A stretch of DNA of 42,177 bases from Dehalococcoidia bacterium (GCA_020845735.1 JADLFF010000036.1:1-42177), one strand, 5' to 3'; counted from the stretch's first letter, positions 15,421-24,542 are shown. The notes: generated by a model not told the origin, from the sequence alone. Program-made: numbers and translations.

Positions 15421-15993
15421 TCAGCGCGCAGGCCGCCAGATGTGCGTGTCGCGGTCGAACGGCGGCGCGCCGAGGACGGCCAGCCGCAGCAGCTCCGAGG
15501 CCGCCTCGCGGGCCCTGGTGATCACCGACTCCGGGTAGGCCATCCGCGTCCGGTGCTCGTCGAACTCGTCCTCGTCCACCAGCTCCACGAGGCCGTCCCG
15601 CACCGTCACGTCCAGGTCGAGGTCCACCCAGCGCACGGTGTCGCCATCGAACGTCGCGGGCGTCGAGACGTTCGCGTACGACGAGGTGGAGAGCCGCCCG
15701 TCGGGCCGCGTCACGACCCAGTGGTTGTGCTCGACGTTGTACCAGCGGTCCTGTCCGGGCCAGAACAGCATCGTGAAGTCGATGGCCGCCGGGAACGTGC
15801 CGCGGTACGAGCGCAGCTCCGTGCCCGCCTCGAGGAGCACGCGCAGCGGCACGTCCGGTGCGTCGAGGTCGCCGCCCGGTGCCTCGAGGAGCCACCCGTG
15901 CTGCTCGTAGTGCTGCGACCCGTCGTACTTCGTCGACAGCACGCGCACGCGCTGCCGCGTCACGAGGTGCTCGCCGGGCTCCGATGTCGTCAC
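15421..15993 (-). CDS. DUF402 domain protein
   Basis: 190 residues from GTG at 15993, which overlaps the stop of the upstream diamide synthase gene in a GTGA junction (translational coupling). The DUF402/FomD-like barrel shows as DFTMLFWPGQDRWYNVEHNHWVV, YANVSTPATFDGDTVRWVDLDLDVTVRDGLVELVDEDEFDEHR and YPESVITRAREAASELLRL. Characterised DUF402 proteins are Mg/Mn-dependent nucleoside di- and triphosphatases (Ntdp) or the fosfomycin-pathway hydrolase FomD; the acidic DLDLDV...DEDEFDEH cluster fits their metal site. Which nucleotide it hydrolyses is not known. It is coupled with a corrinoid enzyme here, with no obvious functional link. Confidence 0.85.
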   Translation of the reverse strand: MTTSEPGEHLVTRQRVRVLSTKYDGSQHYEQHGWLLEAPGGDLDAPDVPLRVLLEAGTELRSYRGTFPAAIDFTMLFWPGQDRWYNVEHNHWVVTRPDGRLSTSSYANVSTPATFDGDTVRWVDLDLDVTVRDGLVELVDEDEFDEHRTRMAYPESVITRAREAASELLRLAVLGAPPFDRDTHIWRPAR

Positions 15994-17363
15994 GACGGCG
16001 CCCCGGCACGCGCGCCCGCCACGGCCTCGATGAAGTGCGGGGCGAGGTCGGCGCGCGCCCCGAGGTGCAGGTGGACGTACGAGGCGGTCACGGACCCCAC
16101 GCGGAAGCCCTCGGGACGGCGCTCCTGGTCGAGGACGGCGTAGGCGGCCGTGTCCTCGCGCGCCGGCTCCTCGAGGGTGGACCAGTGGAACTCGTGGCCG
16201 CGCACCGCCTGCCCGGCGTCGAGGAAGGGCGTACCCCTCGAGCTCACCTCGCGGTAGCCGAGGGAGAGGCGGTCGCTCGTCATCACCGACCGCGCCGGCA
16301 CCAGTCCCACCATCGAGTGCTGCGCCCCCTCGAAGTCGGTCAGCCGCTCCCCGAGGTACATCAGGCCGCCGCACTCGCCGTAGATCGGCGTGCCACGACC
16401 GGCGGCCTCGCGCACGCTCGCCTGCATCGAGGTGTTCGCGGCCAGATCGCGCGCGGCCAGCTCGGGGTATCCACCGCCGAGGATCACCGCGTCGACGTCG
16501 GGCGGCAGAGCGGCGTCGGTGATCGGGCTGAACGGCACGAGCTCGGCGCCCCACGCCTCGAGGAGGTCGAGCGAGTCCGGGTAGTAGAAGTGGAACGCCT
16601 CGTCGCGCGCGAGCCCCACGCGCACCCGCGGCGCGACCGGAGCCTCTGGGAAGAGCCGCCGTCCCGAGGCGGGCTCGACCGTGCTCGCACGCGCGACCAG
16701 CGCATCGAGGTCGAGGTGCGCCTCGACGAGGCCGACCAGCCGCTCCTCGAGCTCCCGTGGCGGCGCGGCGCCCAGCTGCGGATGCAGGCCGAGGTGGCGC
16801 TCCGGCAGCGCGATCTGCGCGTCGCGCGGGAACCAGCCGAACACGGGCAGCCCCGTGGCCTCCTCGATGGCAGACGTGCACATCTCGGCGTGCCGCTCGC
16901 TGCCCACGCGGTTCAGGATGACCCCGGCCATGCGCAGCTCGGGGTCGAGCAACTGGTACCCGAGGACGATCGCCGCCGCCGACCGTGCCATCGAGGAGGC
17001 GTCCACGACCAGCACGACGGGGAGCCGCAGCAGGCGCGCCAGCGACGCCGTCGAGCCGCTGCCGTCGGTGCCCGTGCGGCCGTCGTGGAGGCCCATGACG
17101 CCCTCGACGAGCGCCACGTCCGCCGGGTCGAGGGCGCGCGCGAACAGCTCGCGGACGTGCGCCGCAGGCAGCATCCACGTGTCGAGGTTGCGGCAGGCGC
17201 GTCCGGCGAACGCTCCGAGCTGCGTCGGATCGAGGTAGTCCGGGCCGGCCTTGAACGGCTGTACGCGCTGCCCTCGACGCCTCAGCGCGGCCGCGATCCC
17301 GGCGGTGATGGTGGTCTTCCCCACCCCCGAGGACACGCCACCAACGACCAGACCCACCGCCAT
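15990..17363 (-). CDS. cobB: Cobyrinate a,c-diamide synthase
   Basis: 457 residues, full CobB/CbiA length. This cytosolic enzyme uses ATP and glutamine to amidate the a and c side chains of cobyrinate in corrinoid synthesis. Seen: the N-terminal P-loop-like VVGGVSSGVGKTTITAGIAAALRRRG, FKAGPDYLDPTQL, EGVMGLHDG, then the C-terminal triad-type glutaminase domain with ILGGGYPE, the nucleophile in YGECGGLMYLG and the His in VRGHEFHWS. All key residues are present. The ATG at 17363 gives the standard MAVGLVVGGVSSG start. No other cobalamin gene is in the window. It is divergent from gatB, and TGTATC on the reverse strand at about 17420 may be its -10. Confidence 0.95.
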   Translation of the reverse strand: MAVGLVVGGVSSGVGKTTITAGIAAALRRRGQRVQPFKAGPDYLDPTQLGAFAGRACRNLDTWMLPAAHVRELFARALDPADVALVEGVMGLHDGRTGTDGSGSTASLARLLRLPVVLVVDASSMARSAAAIVLGYQLLDPELRMAGVILNRVGSERHAEMCTSAIEEATGLPVFGWFPRDAQIALPERHLGLHPQLGAAPPRELEERLVGLVEAHLDLDALVARASTVEPASGRRLFPEAPVAPRVRVGLARDEAFHFYYPDSLDLLEAWGAELVPFSPITDAALPPDVDAVILGGGYPELAARDLAANTSMQASVREAAGRGTPIYGECGGLMYLGERLTDFEGAQHSMVGLVPARSVMTSDRLSLGYREVSSRGTPFLDAGQAVRGHEFHWSTLEEPAREDTAAYAVLDQERRPEGFRVGSVTASYVHLHLGARADLAPHFIEAVAGARAGAPS

Positions 17364-17422
17364 CGGGACCCCCTGCGGCCGCCCTCGACCCGTCGCGGAG
17401 CTGCTCGGACGGCCTCCAACGA

Positions 17423-17428
17423 TACAAT
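17423..17428 (+). promoter_or_regulatory. -10 box of gatB
   Basis: TACAAT lies 52 bases before the gatB ATG, in the 117-base divergent gap with cobB. It implies a leader of about 45 nt. Confidence 0.4.
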
Positions 17429-17480
17429 CGATGCACCATTCGAATCTGCAGGATCGCAGCACGCACGAACGAGGTCCGCG

Positions 17481-18980
17481 ATGGTCGCAGCGCAGCCCGA
17501 GGCCGCATCGACGGCAACACGCACGGCGTACGAGCCGGTGATCGGCCTCGAGGTGCACGTCCAGCTCAAGACGCGCTCGAAGATGTTCTGCGGCTGCGAG
17601 CGCGACTACTTCGAGGCCGAGCCGAACTCGCACGTCTGCTCGGTCTGCCTCGGGATGCCGGGGATGCTCCCCGTGATCAACGAGCAGGCGGTCGCCTTCA
17701 CGATCCTCGCGGGCCTCGCCCTCGGCTGTGACATCCCCGCGCACTCCAAGTTCGACCGCAAGAACTACCCCTACCCGGACCTCGTGAAGGGGTACCAGAT
17801 CTCGCAGTACGACCAGCCGCTCTGCCTCGGCGGGACGCTGGAGATCGAGGCGGACGGCGTCACGAGGAGCGTCCAGATCGAGCGCATCCACCTCGAGGAG
17901 GACACGGCCCGCCTCCTCCACCGCGAGGGTGCGAACGGCGACTCGTACAGCCTCATCGACGTGAACCGCTCGGGCGTGCCGCTCATGGAGCTGGTCACGC
18001 GCCCCGACATGCACTCTGCCGCCGAGGCGATGGCGTTCCTCCGCACCCTGCGCCAGGTCCTCCGCTACGTCGGGGTGTCCGACGCGGACATGGAGAAGGG
18101 CTCGTTCCGCTGCGATGCCAACGTGTCGCTGCGCCCCGTCGGCACGACGACCCTCGGCAACAAGGTCGAGGTGAAGAACATGAACTCGTTCCGCGCCGTC
18201 GGGCGCGCGCTCGAGTTCGAGATCGAGCGGCAGGCGCGCGTCCTCTCCGAGGGCGGTCGCGTCGCCCAGGAGACCCGCGGCTACATCGATGCCACGGGCG
18301 CCACGGTCTCGCAGCGCTCGAAGGAGGAGGCCCACGACTACCGCTACTTCCCGGAGCCGGACCTCCCACCCCTCGAGACGTCCCGCGTCACCGTCGAGGA
18401 GCTGCGTGGCCACCTCCCGGAGCTGCCCGCGGCGAAGCGCGAGCGGTTCGTCGCCCAGTACGGCCTGACTCCCGACGAGGCGCGCCAGCTCGTCGAGACG
18501 CGCGCGGGCGCCGAGGCCTTCGAGCAGACGGTCGCCCTCGCGGGGCCCGCGCACGCCCGCGACGTCGCGCACTGGCTGATTGGCGACGTCACGAGGCTCC
18601 TCGGGACGCTGGGCGAGCCGGACGCAGAACTCACCGACTCGAAGCTGACGCCGGCGCACATCGCGGAGCTGGTCGGCCTCGTGGGGCAGCGCGCGATCAC
18701 AGCGGCCACGGCCAAGGAGGTCCTCCAGGCCGCCTTCGAGTCGGGCGAGATGCCTGCCGCGATCGTCGACGCCCGCGGTCTCCGTCAGATCAACGACGAC
18801 GCTGAGATCGACCGCGTGGCCGCCGAGGTGATCGACGCCAACCCTCAGGCGGTCGCGGACTACCGGGGCGGCAAGGAAGCGGCCGTGAAGTTCCTCGTTG
18901 GCCAGGTGATGCGCGCGATGCGCGGTCGTGCCGACCCGAACGGCGCCGCTGAGGCGCTCCTGCGACGCCTCCAGTCATAA
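17481..18980 (+). CDS. gatB: Aspartyl/glutamyl-tRNA amidotransferase subunit B
   Basis: 499 residues. This is the kinase/amidase partner in the GatCAB complex that converts Glu-tRNA(Gln) and Asp-tRNA(Asn) to the amides. Seen: VIGLEVHVQLKT, the zinc knuckle FCGC...HVCSVCLGMPG (CxC...CxxC), YPDLVKGYQISQYDQP, HLEEDTARL, DVNRSGVPLMELVT, MEKGSFRCDANVS and VEVKNMNSFRAV. The C-terminal YqeY-like tail domain carries VIDANPQAVADYRGGKEAAVKFLVGQVMRAMRGRADP. Complete length. gatA and gatC are not adjacent. Confidence 0.97.
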   Translation: MVAAQPEAASTATRTAYEPVIGLEVHVQLKTRSKMFCGCERDYFEAEPNSHVCSVCLGMPGMLPVINEQAVAFTILAGLALGCDIPAHSKFDRKNYPYPDLVKGYQISQYDQPLCLGGTLEIEADGVTRSVQIERIHLEEDTARLLHREGANGDSYSLIDVNRSGVPLMELVTRPDMHSAAEAMAFLRTLRQVLRYVGVSDADMEKGSFRCDANVSLRPVGTTTLGNKVEVKNMNSFRAVGRALEFEIERQARVLSEGGRVAQETRGYIDATGATVSQRSKEEAHDYRYFPEPDLPPLETSRVTVEELRGHLPELPAAKRERFVAQYGLTPDEARQLVETRAGAEAFEQTVALAGPAHARDVAHWLIGDVTRLLGTLGEPDAELTDSKLTPAHIAELVGLVGQRAITAATAKEVLQAAFESGEMPAAIVDARGLRQINDDAEIDRVAAEVIDANPQAVADYRGGKEAAVKFLVGQVMRAMRGRADPNGAAEALLRRLQS

Positions 18981-19248
18981 CACATTCGCGCGTAGCAAGT
19001 TGTCCGCTTATCGTCGTCACGACGGGGCTGACAGCGCGCCATCCCCCCACGAGCGAGCCCCGGCGCGCCACTGGCTGCGCCGGGGCCCGCGGGATACGCT
19101 GACTGACAGACGGCCCCGATGCGTGCGGGTGGTGGCGGGGAGCCGCCGCGCAGGCTGTTGATACGCTGTGGGTAACATCCGATGCCCGACGGCTCACCGT
19201 CGGAGTCGCGCGCGCAGGGTCCGGGCATACCGGGCTCGCGGGGGTCGA
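18981..19248. other. 268-base gap between gatB and yvcK
   Basis: I find no convincing gene here. It contains the hairpin at 19057-19086, a GATACGCT element at 19094-19101 and another GATACGCTG at 19160-19168 that may be -10 sites for yvcK, and a GC-rich remainder. No tRNA-like cloverleaf or riboswitch was recognised. Confidence 0.5.
19057..19086 (+). terminator. Hairpin downstream of gatB
   Basis: GCCCCGGCGC and GCGCCGGGGC form a perfect 10-bp stem around a 10-base loop, 77 bases past the gatB stop. No T-run follows, so it could be a processing or pause structure rather than an intrinsic terminator. Confidence 0.45.
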
Positions 19249-20577
19249 ATGAGTCGCTCGCTCGTCTTCAAGTGGCTGTACGTCGGCCTCCACGTCAAGC
19301 GCTGGCTGTTCCTGCTCCTCCTCGGCGTGGTCCTCATGGGCCTCGGCTTCGCCTACCTCCTCCGCGAGGTGTACGTGTCGTACACCTTCCCGGAGTGGGT
19401 CGGCACTGCCACCCTCCAGTTCCTCCCACGCTGGGCCCGAGGCGCCCTGTTCATCTCGGTGGCCTCCGTCCTCAGCGTCCTCGCTGTCTGGAAGCTCAAC
19501 CGCTCGATGATCACGGCGGTCCTCCCGAGGGACCAGCAGGACCAGGTCGTCGACCTCATCTACCAGGCCCGCACGCAGCAGCGCGGGCCGCGCATCGTCG
19601 CGATCGGCGGCGGCACCGGCCTCTCCAACCTCCTCCGAGGGCTGAAGCAGTACACCTCCAACCTCACGGCGATCGTGACGGTCGCCGACGACGGCGGCTC
19701 GAGTGGTGCGCTCCGCCGTGACATGGGCGTGATCCCGCCGGGCGACATCCGCAACTGCATCGCCGCCCTCGCGGACTCCGAGCCCCTGGTGCGCGACCTC
19801 TTCCAGTACCGCTTCGACGACCGCTCGGGGAACGGCCTCGAGGGGCACGCCTTCGGCAACCTCTTCATCGTCGCGATGTCGCGCGTCACCGGCTCGATGG
19901 AGGAGGCGATCCGCGAGACCTCGCGCGTGCTCCGCGTCCGAGGCCGGATCGTGCCTGCCACACTGAGCGACGTGGCCCTCGTCGCCCGCATGGATGACGG
20001 CACGGTCATCCGAGGCGAATCGAGCATCGGGCACGCCGGGCGCACCATCGCCGAGGTGTCCGTCGACCCGCCGAATGCCCCCGTCAACGCCGAGGTCGTG
20101 GCCGCACTCCGCGACGCCGATCTCGTGGTGATCGGGCCGGGCAGCCTCTACACCTCGGTGCTGCCGAACCTGCTCGTGCGCGGGCTCACCGAGGCGCTGC
20201 TCGCCTCGCCGGGGTACAAGGTCTTCATCAGCAACGTCGCCAGCGAGCACGGGGAGACCGACGGCATGTCCGCCGCGGACCACTACCAGGCGCTGCGACG
20301 CCACCTCGGGGGCCGCGAGTTCGCCGACGTGATCCTCGCCAACAGCAACCTGCCCGGCGAGCCGCTGCCCGGAGAGTGGCAGTCGCAGCCGGTCTCCGCG
20401 CCGGGTGACGCCGACTACGGTCGCGCACGGCTCGTCCTCGCCGACATCGTGGATCACGAGGTGCGCTACCGGCACGACACGGAGCGTCTCGCCGCCCACG
20501 TGATGCGCCTCTACTTCGAGCGCGACCTGCGCCGCATCGAGAGCCGCGTGCTGCCTCCCGCTACGCCCGTCCGCTAG
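19249..20577 (+). CDS. yvcK: YvcK/GlmR family gluconeogenesis factor with N-terminal membrane helices
   Basis: 442 residues. The C-terminal 330 are the CofD-like YvcK domain: RIVAIGGGTGLSNLLRGLKQYTSNLTAIVTVADDGGSSGALRRDMGVIPPGDIRNC, YRF...GHAFGNLFI, VIGPGSLYTSVLPNLLV and KVFISNVASEHGETDG. In Firmicutes this UDP-sugar-binding protein steers carbon to peptidoglycan (stimulating GlmS). The first 85 residues add two membrane helices (about 17-38 and 62-84), so this form is anchored in the membrane; such an extension is known in Chloroflexota homologues. The ATG at 19249 was chosen because it starts just before the basic residues preceding helix 1. It is convergent with purK, 19 bases apart. Confidence 0.93.
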   Translation: MSRSLVFKWLYVGLHVKRWLFLLLLGVVLMGLGFAYLLREVYVSYTFPEWVGTATLQFLPRWARGALFISVASVLSVLAVWKLNRSMITAVLPRDQQDQVVDLIYQARTQQRGPRIVAIGGGTGLSNLLRGLKQYTSNLTAIVTVADDGGSSGALRRDMGVIPPGDIRNCIAALADSEPLVRDLFQYRFDDRSGNGLEGHAFGNLFIVAMSRVTGSMEEAIRETSRVLRVRGRIVPATLSDVALVARMDDGTVIRGESSIGHAGRTIAEVSVDPPNAPVNAEVVAALRDADLVVIGPGSLYTSVLPNLLVRGLTEALLASPGYKVFISNVASEHGETDGMSAADHYQALRRHLGGREFADVILANSNLPGEPLPGEWQSQPVSAPGDADYGRARLVLADIVDHEVRYRHDTERLAAHVMRLYFERDLRRIESRVLPPATPVR

Positions 20578-20603
20578 AGGGCTACGGACTACAGGGCTAC
20601 GAC
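20578..20603 (-). repeat. 15-bp imperfect duplication repeating the purK stop codon
   Basis: On the reverse strand TAGCCCTGTAGTCCG is followed by TAGCCCTCTAGCGG. The first TAG is the purK stop; the copies agree at ten of the first eleven bases. The result is several stop codons in 20 bases between the convergent purK and yvcK genes. Confidence 0.5.
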
Positions 20604-21742
20604 GGTCGGGGGAGCACGCTCCGCGCCTCGAGGACCCGCGCGACCGCTGCCTCAGGCGTCCCGCCGAGGGCGGTGAGGTGGCCCATCTTGCGGCCCGGCC
20701 GCGCCGCGGCCTTCCCGTAGAGGTGCAGCTTCACGTCGCTCAACTCGAGCGCGCGGTCCCACCTCGGCTCTCCGTTGGCCCACAGCTCCCCGAGGAGGTT
20801 CGCCATCGCGGCCGGCCGGAGGGCCTCCGCGGCGCCGAGGGGGAGTCCGCACACGGCCCGCACCTGCTGCTCGAACTGGCACGTGACGTACGCATCGATG
20901 GTCAGGTGGCCGCTGTTGTGCGGCCGTGGGGCTAGCTCGTTGACGAGCACGCGGCCGTCCCTCGTCACGAACAGCTCGACGCAGAGCACCCCGACGACAT
21001 CGAGCTCCTCGAGCACTGCGCGCGCGATCTCGACGGCCTCGGTGGCCACGCGCGCGTCGACTGCCGCGGGCACGAATGAGATGTCGAGGATGTGGTTGGC
21101 GTGGCTGTTCTGGATCGGCCCGTACGACACGAACGTCCCATCGAGGCCGCGCGCCCCGACCACCGATACCTCGCAGGTGAAGTCGATGAACGCCTCGAGG
21201 ATCGACTCGATGCCCTCGAAGGCGGGCCACTGCGCCTCGACGTCCGCCATCGACCGCAGCAAAGCCTGGCCCTTGCCGTCGTAGCCGCCGCCCGCGGTCT
21301 TGAGGACGGCCGGGAACCCCGAGGTAGTGAGCGCGGCGTCGAGGTCCGCGCGCGAGTCGACGGGCCAGAACGGGGTGACGGGAATGCCCGCGTCGCGCAG
21401 GAAGGACTTCTCGCGCACGCGCTGCTGCGTGACCTCGAGGACGTGGCCGCCCGGGCGCAAGGGGGCGTGGCGCGCGGCCTCGAGGGCGGTGGGCGCGGGC
21501 ACGTTCTCGAACTCGTACGTCACCACTGAGACGCCACGCGCGAACTGCGCCACGGCCTCCAGGTCCTCGTACGCCGCGGTCACCTCGAGGTCCGCGACCT
21601 GCCCCGTCGGCGAGTCGCGGTCCGGCGAGAGCACGTGCACCCGGTACCCGAGGCGGCGCGCGGCGATCGCGAACATGCGCCCGAGCTGTCCGCTCCCCAG
21701 CATCCCGAGGGTGGCGCCGGGCTCGATGACCTCGTGACCCAC
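20597..21742 (-). CDS. purK: 5-(carboxyamino)imidazole ribonucleotide synthase
   Basis: 381-residue ATP-grasp enzyme that carboxylates AIR at N5 with bicarbonate and ATP in purine synthesis. Seen: LGMLGSGQLGRMFAIAARRLGYRVHVLSPDRDSPTGQVAD, VVTYEFENVP, GFPAVLKTAGGGYDGKGQ, SILEAFIDFTCEVSVVGARG, NSHANHILDISFVPA, VLVNELAPRPHNSGHLTIDAYVTCQFEQQVRAVCGLPLG and KLHLYGK. Every active-site block is present. The start is GTG at 21742, two bases after the purE stop, so purE-purK form one translationally linked operon. Confidence 0.96.
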   Translation of the reverse strand: MGHEVIEPGATLGMLGSGQLGRMFAIAARRLGYRVHVLSPDRDSPTGQVADLEVTAAYEDLEAVAQFARGVSVVTYEFENVPAPTALEAARHAPLRPGGHVLEVTQQRVREKSFLRDAGIPVTPFWPVDSRADLDAALTTSGFPAVLKTAGGGYDGKGQALLRSMADVEAQWPAFEGIESILEAFIDFTCEVSVVGARGLDGTFVSYGPIQNSHANHILDISFVPAAVDARVATEAVEIARAVLEELDVVGVLCVELFVTRDGRVLVNELAPRPHNSGHLTIDAYVTCQFEQQVRAVCGLPLGAAEALRPAAMANLLGELWANGEPRWDRALELSDVKLHLYGKAAARPGRKMGHLTALGGTPEAAVARVLEARSVLPRPS

Positions 21743-21744
21743 GG

Positions 21745-22245
21745 TCAGGCCTCGGGGGGGAGCGTCTGCTCCAGCACCATGTTCGCGAGGTTGCGGTGGT
21801 ACTCGTGGAGGCGCGCGCGCAGCTCGGGCCGCGCGTTGGCCAGGATGCGCACTGCGAGCAGCCCGGCGTTGCGTGCCCCGGCCTCGCCGATGGCGAGCGT
21901 GCCCACGGGGATGCCGCCCGGCATCTGCACGATCGAGAGCAGGGAATCGAGGCCGTTCAGCGCCCGGCTCTGCACCGGGACGCCGAGGACCGGCAGCACG
22001 GTCATCGAGGCGACCATGCCGGGCAGGTGGGCGGCGCCCCCCGCGCCCGCGATCACCACCTCGAGGCCGCGCGCTTCCGCCGCGCGCGCATACTCGGACA
22101 TCCACTCGGGCGTCCGGTGCGCCGAGACGACGCGGCTCTCGAACGGGATGTCGAACTGCGTGAGCACATCGGCGGCGTGGCGCATCGTGTCCCAGTCGGA
22201 CGTGCTGCCCATGATCAGGCCGACAATCGGCGCATCCGAGGTCAT
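21745..22245 (-). CDS. purE: 5-(carboxyamino)imidazole ribonucleotide mutase
   Basis: 166 residues, class I PurE, which moves the carboxylate of N5-CAIR to C4 to give CAIR. Seen: [18 protein letters not shown], the active-site [57 protein letters not shown] and [15 protein letters not shown] start at 22245 gives the usual short N-terminus; an ATG at 22263 six codons upstream (MRESRA) is the alternative. Upstream, on the reverse strand, TAGAAT at 22292-22297 is the likely -10, and its TAG is the stop codon of rlmN. It is followed directly by purK. Confidence 0.95.
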   Translation of the reverse strand: MTSDAPIVGLIMGSTSDWDTMRHAADVLTQFDIPFESRVVSAHRTPEWMSEYARAAEARGLEVVIAGAGGAAHLPGMVASMTVLPVLGVPVQSRALNGLDSLLSIVQMPGGIPVGTLAIGEAGARNAGLLAVRILANARPELRARLHEYHRNLANMVLEQTLPPEA

Positions 22246-22291
22246 CGCGCGGCTTTCTCGCATCGCGCCGCCGTCTGCAGCGCGGACCCCG

Positions 22292-22297
22292 ATTCTA
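22292..22297 (-). promoter_or_regulatory. purE -10 box overlapping the rlmN stop codon
   Basis: TAGAAT on the reverse strand; its first three bases are the TAG ending rlmN. The expected start of transcription is about 40 bases before the purE ATG. Confidence 0.4.
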
Positions 22298-23479
22298 GGC
22301 GAACCCCCGCGCAGACGCCTCGGGGAACCCCTCGCCTCGAGGGCTCGTTCGAGGCGCGTTCGCGCTCGCTCGCTCGCGTTCGACGTCGGTGCGTAGCTGG
22401 CCGCACGCGGCCGCGATCGCCGCACCGCGCTCGATGCGCACGGTGGCGTTCACACCGAGCGACTGGAGGGTGCGCAGGAACGCACGCACCCGCTCTCGAG
22501 TCGGGCGGCGCAGTCCTTCGCCGGCCGTGGGGTTGTACGGGATGAGGTTCACGTGCGCCTGGAGGCCGCGCACGCGGCTCGCGAGGCGGCGCGCCTGCTC
22601 CTCGCCGTCGTTCACCCCGTCGAGGAGTGCGTACGCGAACGTGACGCGTCGCCCCGTTGCCGCGATGTACTCCCGCGCCGACTCCACCAGCTCGTCGATG
22701 GTGGTGCCGGCGGCCGCCGGGATGAGCTCGCGGCGCAGCTCGTCGTCGGGCGCGTGCAGCGAGATCGTGAGGTTGACCTGCAGTCCCTCCGCGACCAGCC
22801 GGCGGATGCCCGAGCGCAGCCCGACCGTCGAGATAGTGATGCCCCGCTGCCGGAGGTGGAGCCCGCGCTCGTCGACGAGCCAGCGCACGGCCTCGAGGGT
22901 GTGCGCGTAGTTCGCCAGCGGCTCGCCCATGCCCATGAACACCACGTTCGTCACGCGCCGGCTCGGATCGCCATCGGCCTCCCGCACGAAGTGCAGCACC
23001 TGCGCCAGGATCTCCGAGGTCGTGAGGTTCCTCGTGAACCCCTGCTGGCCCGTCGCGCAGAACGTGCAGCCCATCGCGCAGCCCACCTGCGTCGACACGC
23101 AGAGGGTGACGCGGGCGCGCCCGGCGCTCGAGGCGTCCTCGGGGTCGTAGGCCATGCGCACGGCCTCGACCGCCGCGCCACCCCCAAGGTCGAGCAGCAC
23201 CTTGGTCGTCGCGCCGTCCTCGGAGGTGACCCGCGCCAGCACCTCGGGCGGTGCGATCCGGAACCGCTCCTCGAGGCGTGCACGCAGCGCAGCGGGCAGC
23301 CCGGGGATCGAGGCGAACTCGGTGGCCCCGTGGGCAAAGACGGCGCGGCTGAGCTGGTCCGCGCGATAGCCCGGCTCACCCCACCCCTCGAGGAGCGCGC
23401 GCAGCGCCTCCGGCGAGCGGTCAAGGATGTGCTCGCGCGCGGGCATCACGAGGGTAGTGGGCGGCGTCTCGGTGACCAT
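22295..23479 (-). CDS. rlmN: 23S rRNA/tRNA (adenine-C2)-methyltransferase RlmN
   Basis: 394-residue radical-SAM methyltransferase acting on A2503 of 23S rRNA and A37 of some tRNAs. Seen: an N-terminal HhH-like [24 protein letters not shown], then [22 protein letters not shown] with the CxxxCxxC cluster ligands, [65 protein letters not shown] and the methyl-carrying Cys in AAACGQL. The C-terminus has an extra charged 30-residue tail. The ATG at 23479 is preceded by TACGCT at seven bases, so it can be transcribed leaderless in addition to read-through from fmt (35-base gap). Confidence 0.96.
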   Translation of the reverse strand: MVTETPPTTLVMPAREHILDRSPEALRALLEGWGEPGYRADQLSRAVFAHGATEFASIPGLPAALRARLEERFRIAPPEVLARVTSEDGATTKVLLDLGGGAAVEAVRMAYDPEDASSAGRARVTLCVSTQVGCAMGCTFCATGQQGFTRNLTTSEILAQVLHFVREADGDPSRRVTNVVFMGMGEPLANYAHTLEAVRWLVDERGLHLRQRGITISTVGLRSGIRRLVAEGLQVNLTISLHAPDDELRRELIPAAAGTTIDELVESAREYIAATGRRVTFAYALLDGVNDGEEQARRLASRVRGLQAHVNLIPYNPTAGEGLRRPTRERVRAFLRTLQSLGVNATVRIERGAAIAAACGQLRTDVERERASANAPRTSPRGEGFPEASARGFA

Positions 23480-23486
23480 CGGAACC

Positions 23487-23492
23487 AGCGTA
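23487..23492 (-). promoter_or_regulatory. -10 box for leaderless rlmN transcript
   Basis: The reverse strand reads TACGCT, then seven bases, then the rlmN ATG at 23479. It sits in the 35-base gap after fmt, giving rlmN its own start. Confidence 0.4.
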
Positions 23493-23514
23493 CGGCAGGG
23501 GACGCTCGCCCGCG

Positions 23515-24495
23515 TCATCCCCCTAGGCGTGCACCGACGAACTCGGGGTCCCCGTTGAGGAACGCCTCGATGTCCACGGCCCGCCGCCCGGCCCGCTGCA
23601 CGTTCAGCAGCGCGAGAGCTCCGGCGCCGGTCGCGACCACTGCTCGCGCCGTCCGTCCCGGCAGCGTGGCATCGAGGTCGCGTCCGTCTCCGGCGAGCAC
23701 GGTGCCGGGTGGCGCCTCGCCCGCCCACTCGAGGGGCCACGCCTCGTGGATGACGAGCGGCTCGCCTCGGTAGGTGGTCGTGGCCAGTGGCCAGGGCTCG
23801 AACGCCCGGACGCGGCGCCAGATCTCGAGGGCGGGGCGCGTCCAGTCGATGGCCCCGTCCGCCTTCTCGAGGCGCGGCGCGAAGGTCGCGAGCGCGTCGT
23901 CCTGCGGCACGGCCTCGATCTCCCCGGCCACCCAGCGCGGGAGCAGCTCCACGAGGAGCGCCGCGCCCACCTCGGCGATGCGCGCCGTGAGCGTGGCGGT
24001 GGTGTCCAGCGGTCCGATGGGCGTGCGCGCCTGCCCGAGGACGGGTCCGGCGTCCACCTCGCGGACCACGCGCATGACGGTGGCGCCCGACTCGGCGTCC
24101 CCGGCCAGGATCGCGGATGCCACCGCCGAGGCGCCGCGGTGCCTCGGGAGTAGCGAGGCGTGCACGTTCAGCACGTCGCGCGGGAACGCCTCGAGGAGGT
24201 GCGTGGGCAGGATGTGCCCCGACGCCGCGACCACGCCCACGTCCGGCGCGGTCGCCGCGATGAGCTCGGTGTCCGGGCGGCGCAGTCGCTCGGGCTGGTG
24301 CACGGGCACGCCGTGCGCCTCGGCGAGCCGCTTCACCGCGGTCGCCTCCGGTGCCCCGCGCCGCCCTCGAGGCCGGTCCGGCTGCGTGACCACGAGCACG
24401 ACCTCGACCAGCGGGCTCGTGAGCAGCCCCTCGAGGGTGGGGACGGCGTACTCGGGCGACCCGAAGAACACGGTGCGAATGCGAGGGCTCACCAT
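23515..24495 (-). CDS. fmt: Methionyl-tRNA formyltransferase
   Basis: 326 residues. It formylates initiator Met-tRNA using 10-formyl-THF. Seen: VFFGSPEYAVPTLEGLL, VVTQPDRPRGRR, the catalytic LNVHASLLPRHRGASAV (Asn and His), VMRVVREVDAGPVLG (Asp), WTRPALEIWRRVRAFEPWP, and a C-terminal tRNA-binding barrel ending LNGDPEFVGARLG. The usual 'RWRGAAPI' is RHRGASAV here, a mild variation. The start at 24495 (MVSPRIRTVFFG) is favoured over an ATG 21 bases upstream because TACCAT lies exactly six bases before it. It heads an fmt-rlmN-purE-purK run on the reverse strand and is divergent from the LuxR gene, with only 59 bases between starts. Confidence 0.95.
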   Translation of the reverse strand: MVSPRIRTVFFGSPEYAVPTLEGLLTSPLVEVVLVVTQPDRPRGRRGAPEATAVKRLAEAHGVPVHQPERLRRPDTELIAATAPDVGVVAASGHILPTHLLEAFPRDVLNVHASLLPRHRGASAVASAILAGDAESGATVMRVVREVDAGPVLGQARTPIGPLDTTATLTARIAEVGAALLVELLPRWVAGEIEAVPQDDALATFAPRLEKADGAIDWTRPALEIWRRVRAFEPWPLATTTYRGEPLVIHEAWPLEWAGEAPPGTVLAGDGRDLDATLPGRTARAVVATGAGALALLNVQRAGRRAVDIEAFLNGDPEFVGARLGG

Positions 24496-24501
24496 CCGTC
24501 G

Positions 24502-24507
24502 ATGGTA
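24502..24507 (-). promoter_or_regulatory. -10 box for leaderless fmt transcript
   Basis: The reverse strand reads TACCAT, then six bases, then ATG at 24495. The divergent LuxR-type gene has its own -10 36 bases away. Confidence 0.45.
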
Positions 24508-24542
24508 GGCGCGCACCTCGCGAGCACGCGAGCCGCGAACGG

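Noticed and set aside
17431..17541. A small upstream reading frame between the gatB -10 box and gatB
   Set aside because: It starts MHHSNLQDRSTHERG, overlaps gatB in another frame and has no ribosome-binding site. It is more likely leader sequence than a regulatory peptide.
18981..19248. Possible tRNA or riboswitch in the gatB-yvcK gap
   Set aside because: Only one simple hairpin is visible; no cloverleaf, T-loop GTTCRA or known aptamer consensus could be found by eye.
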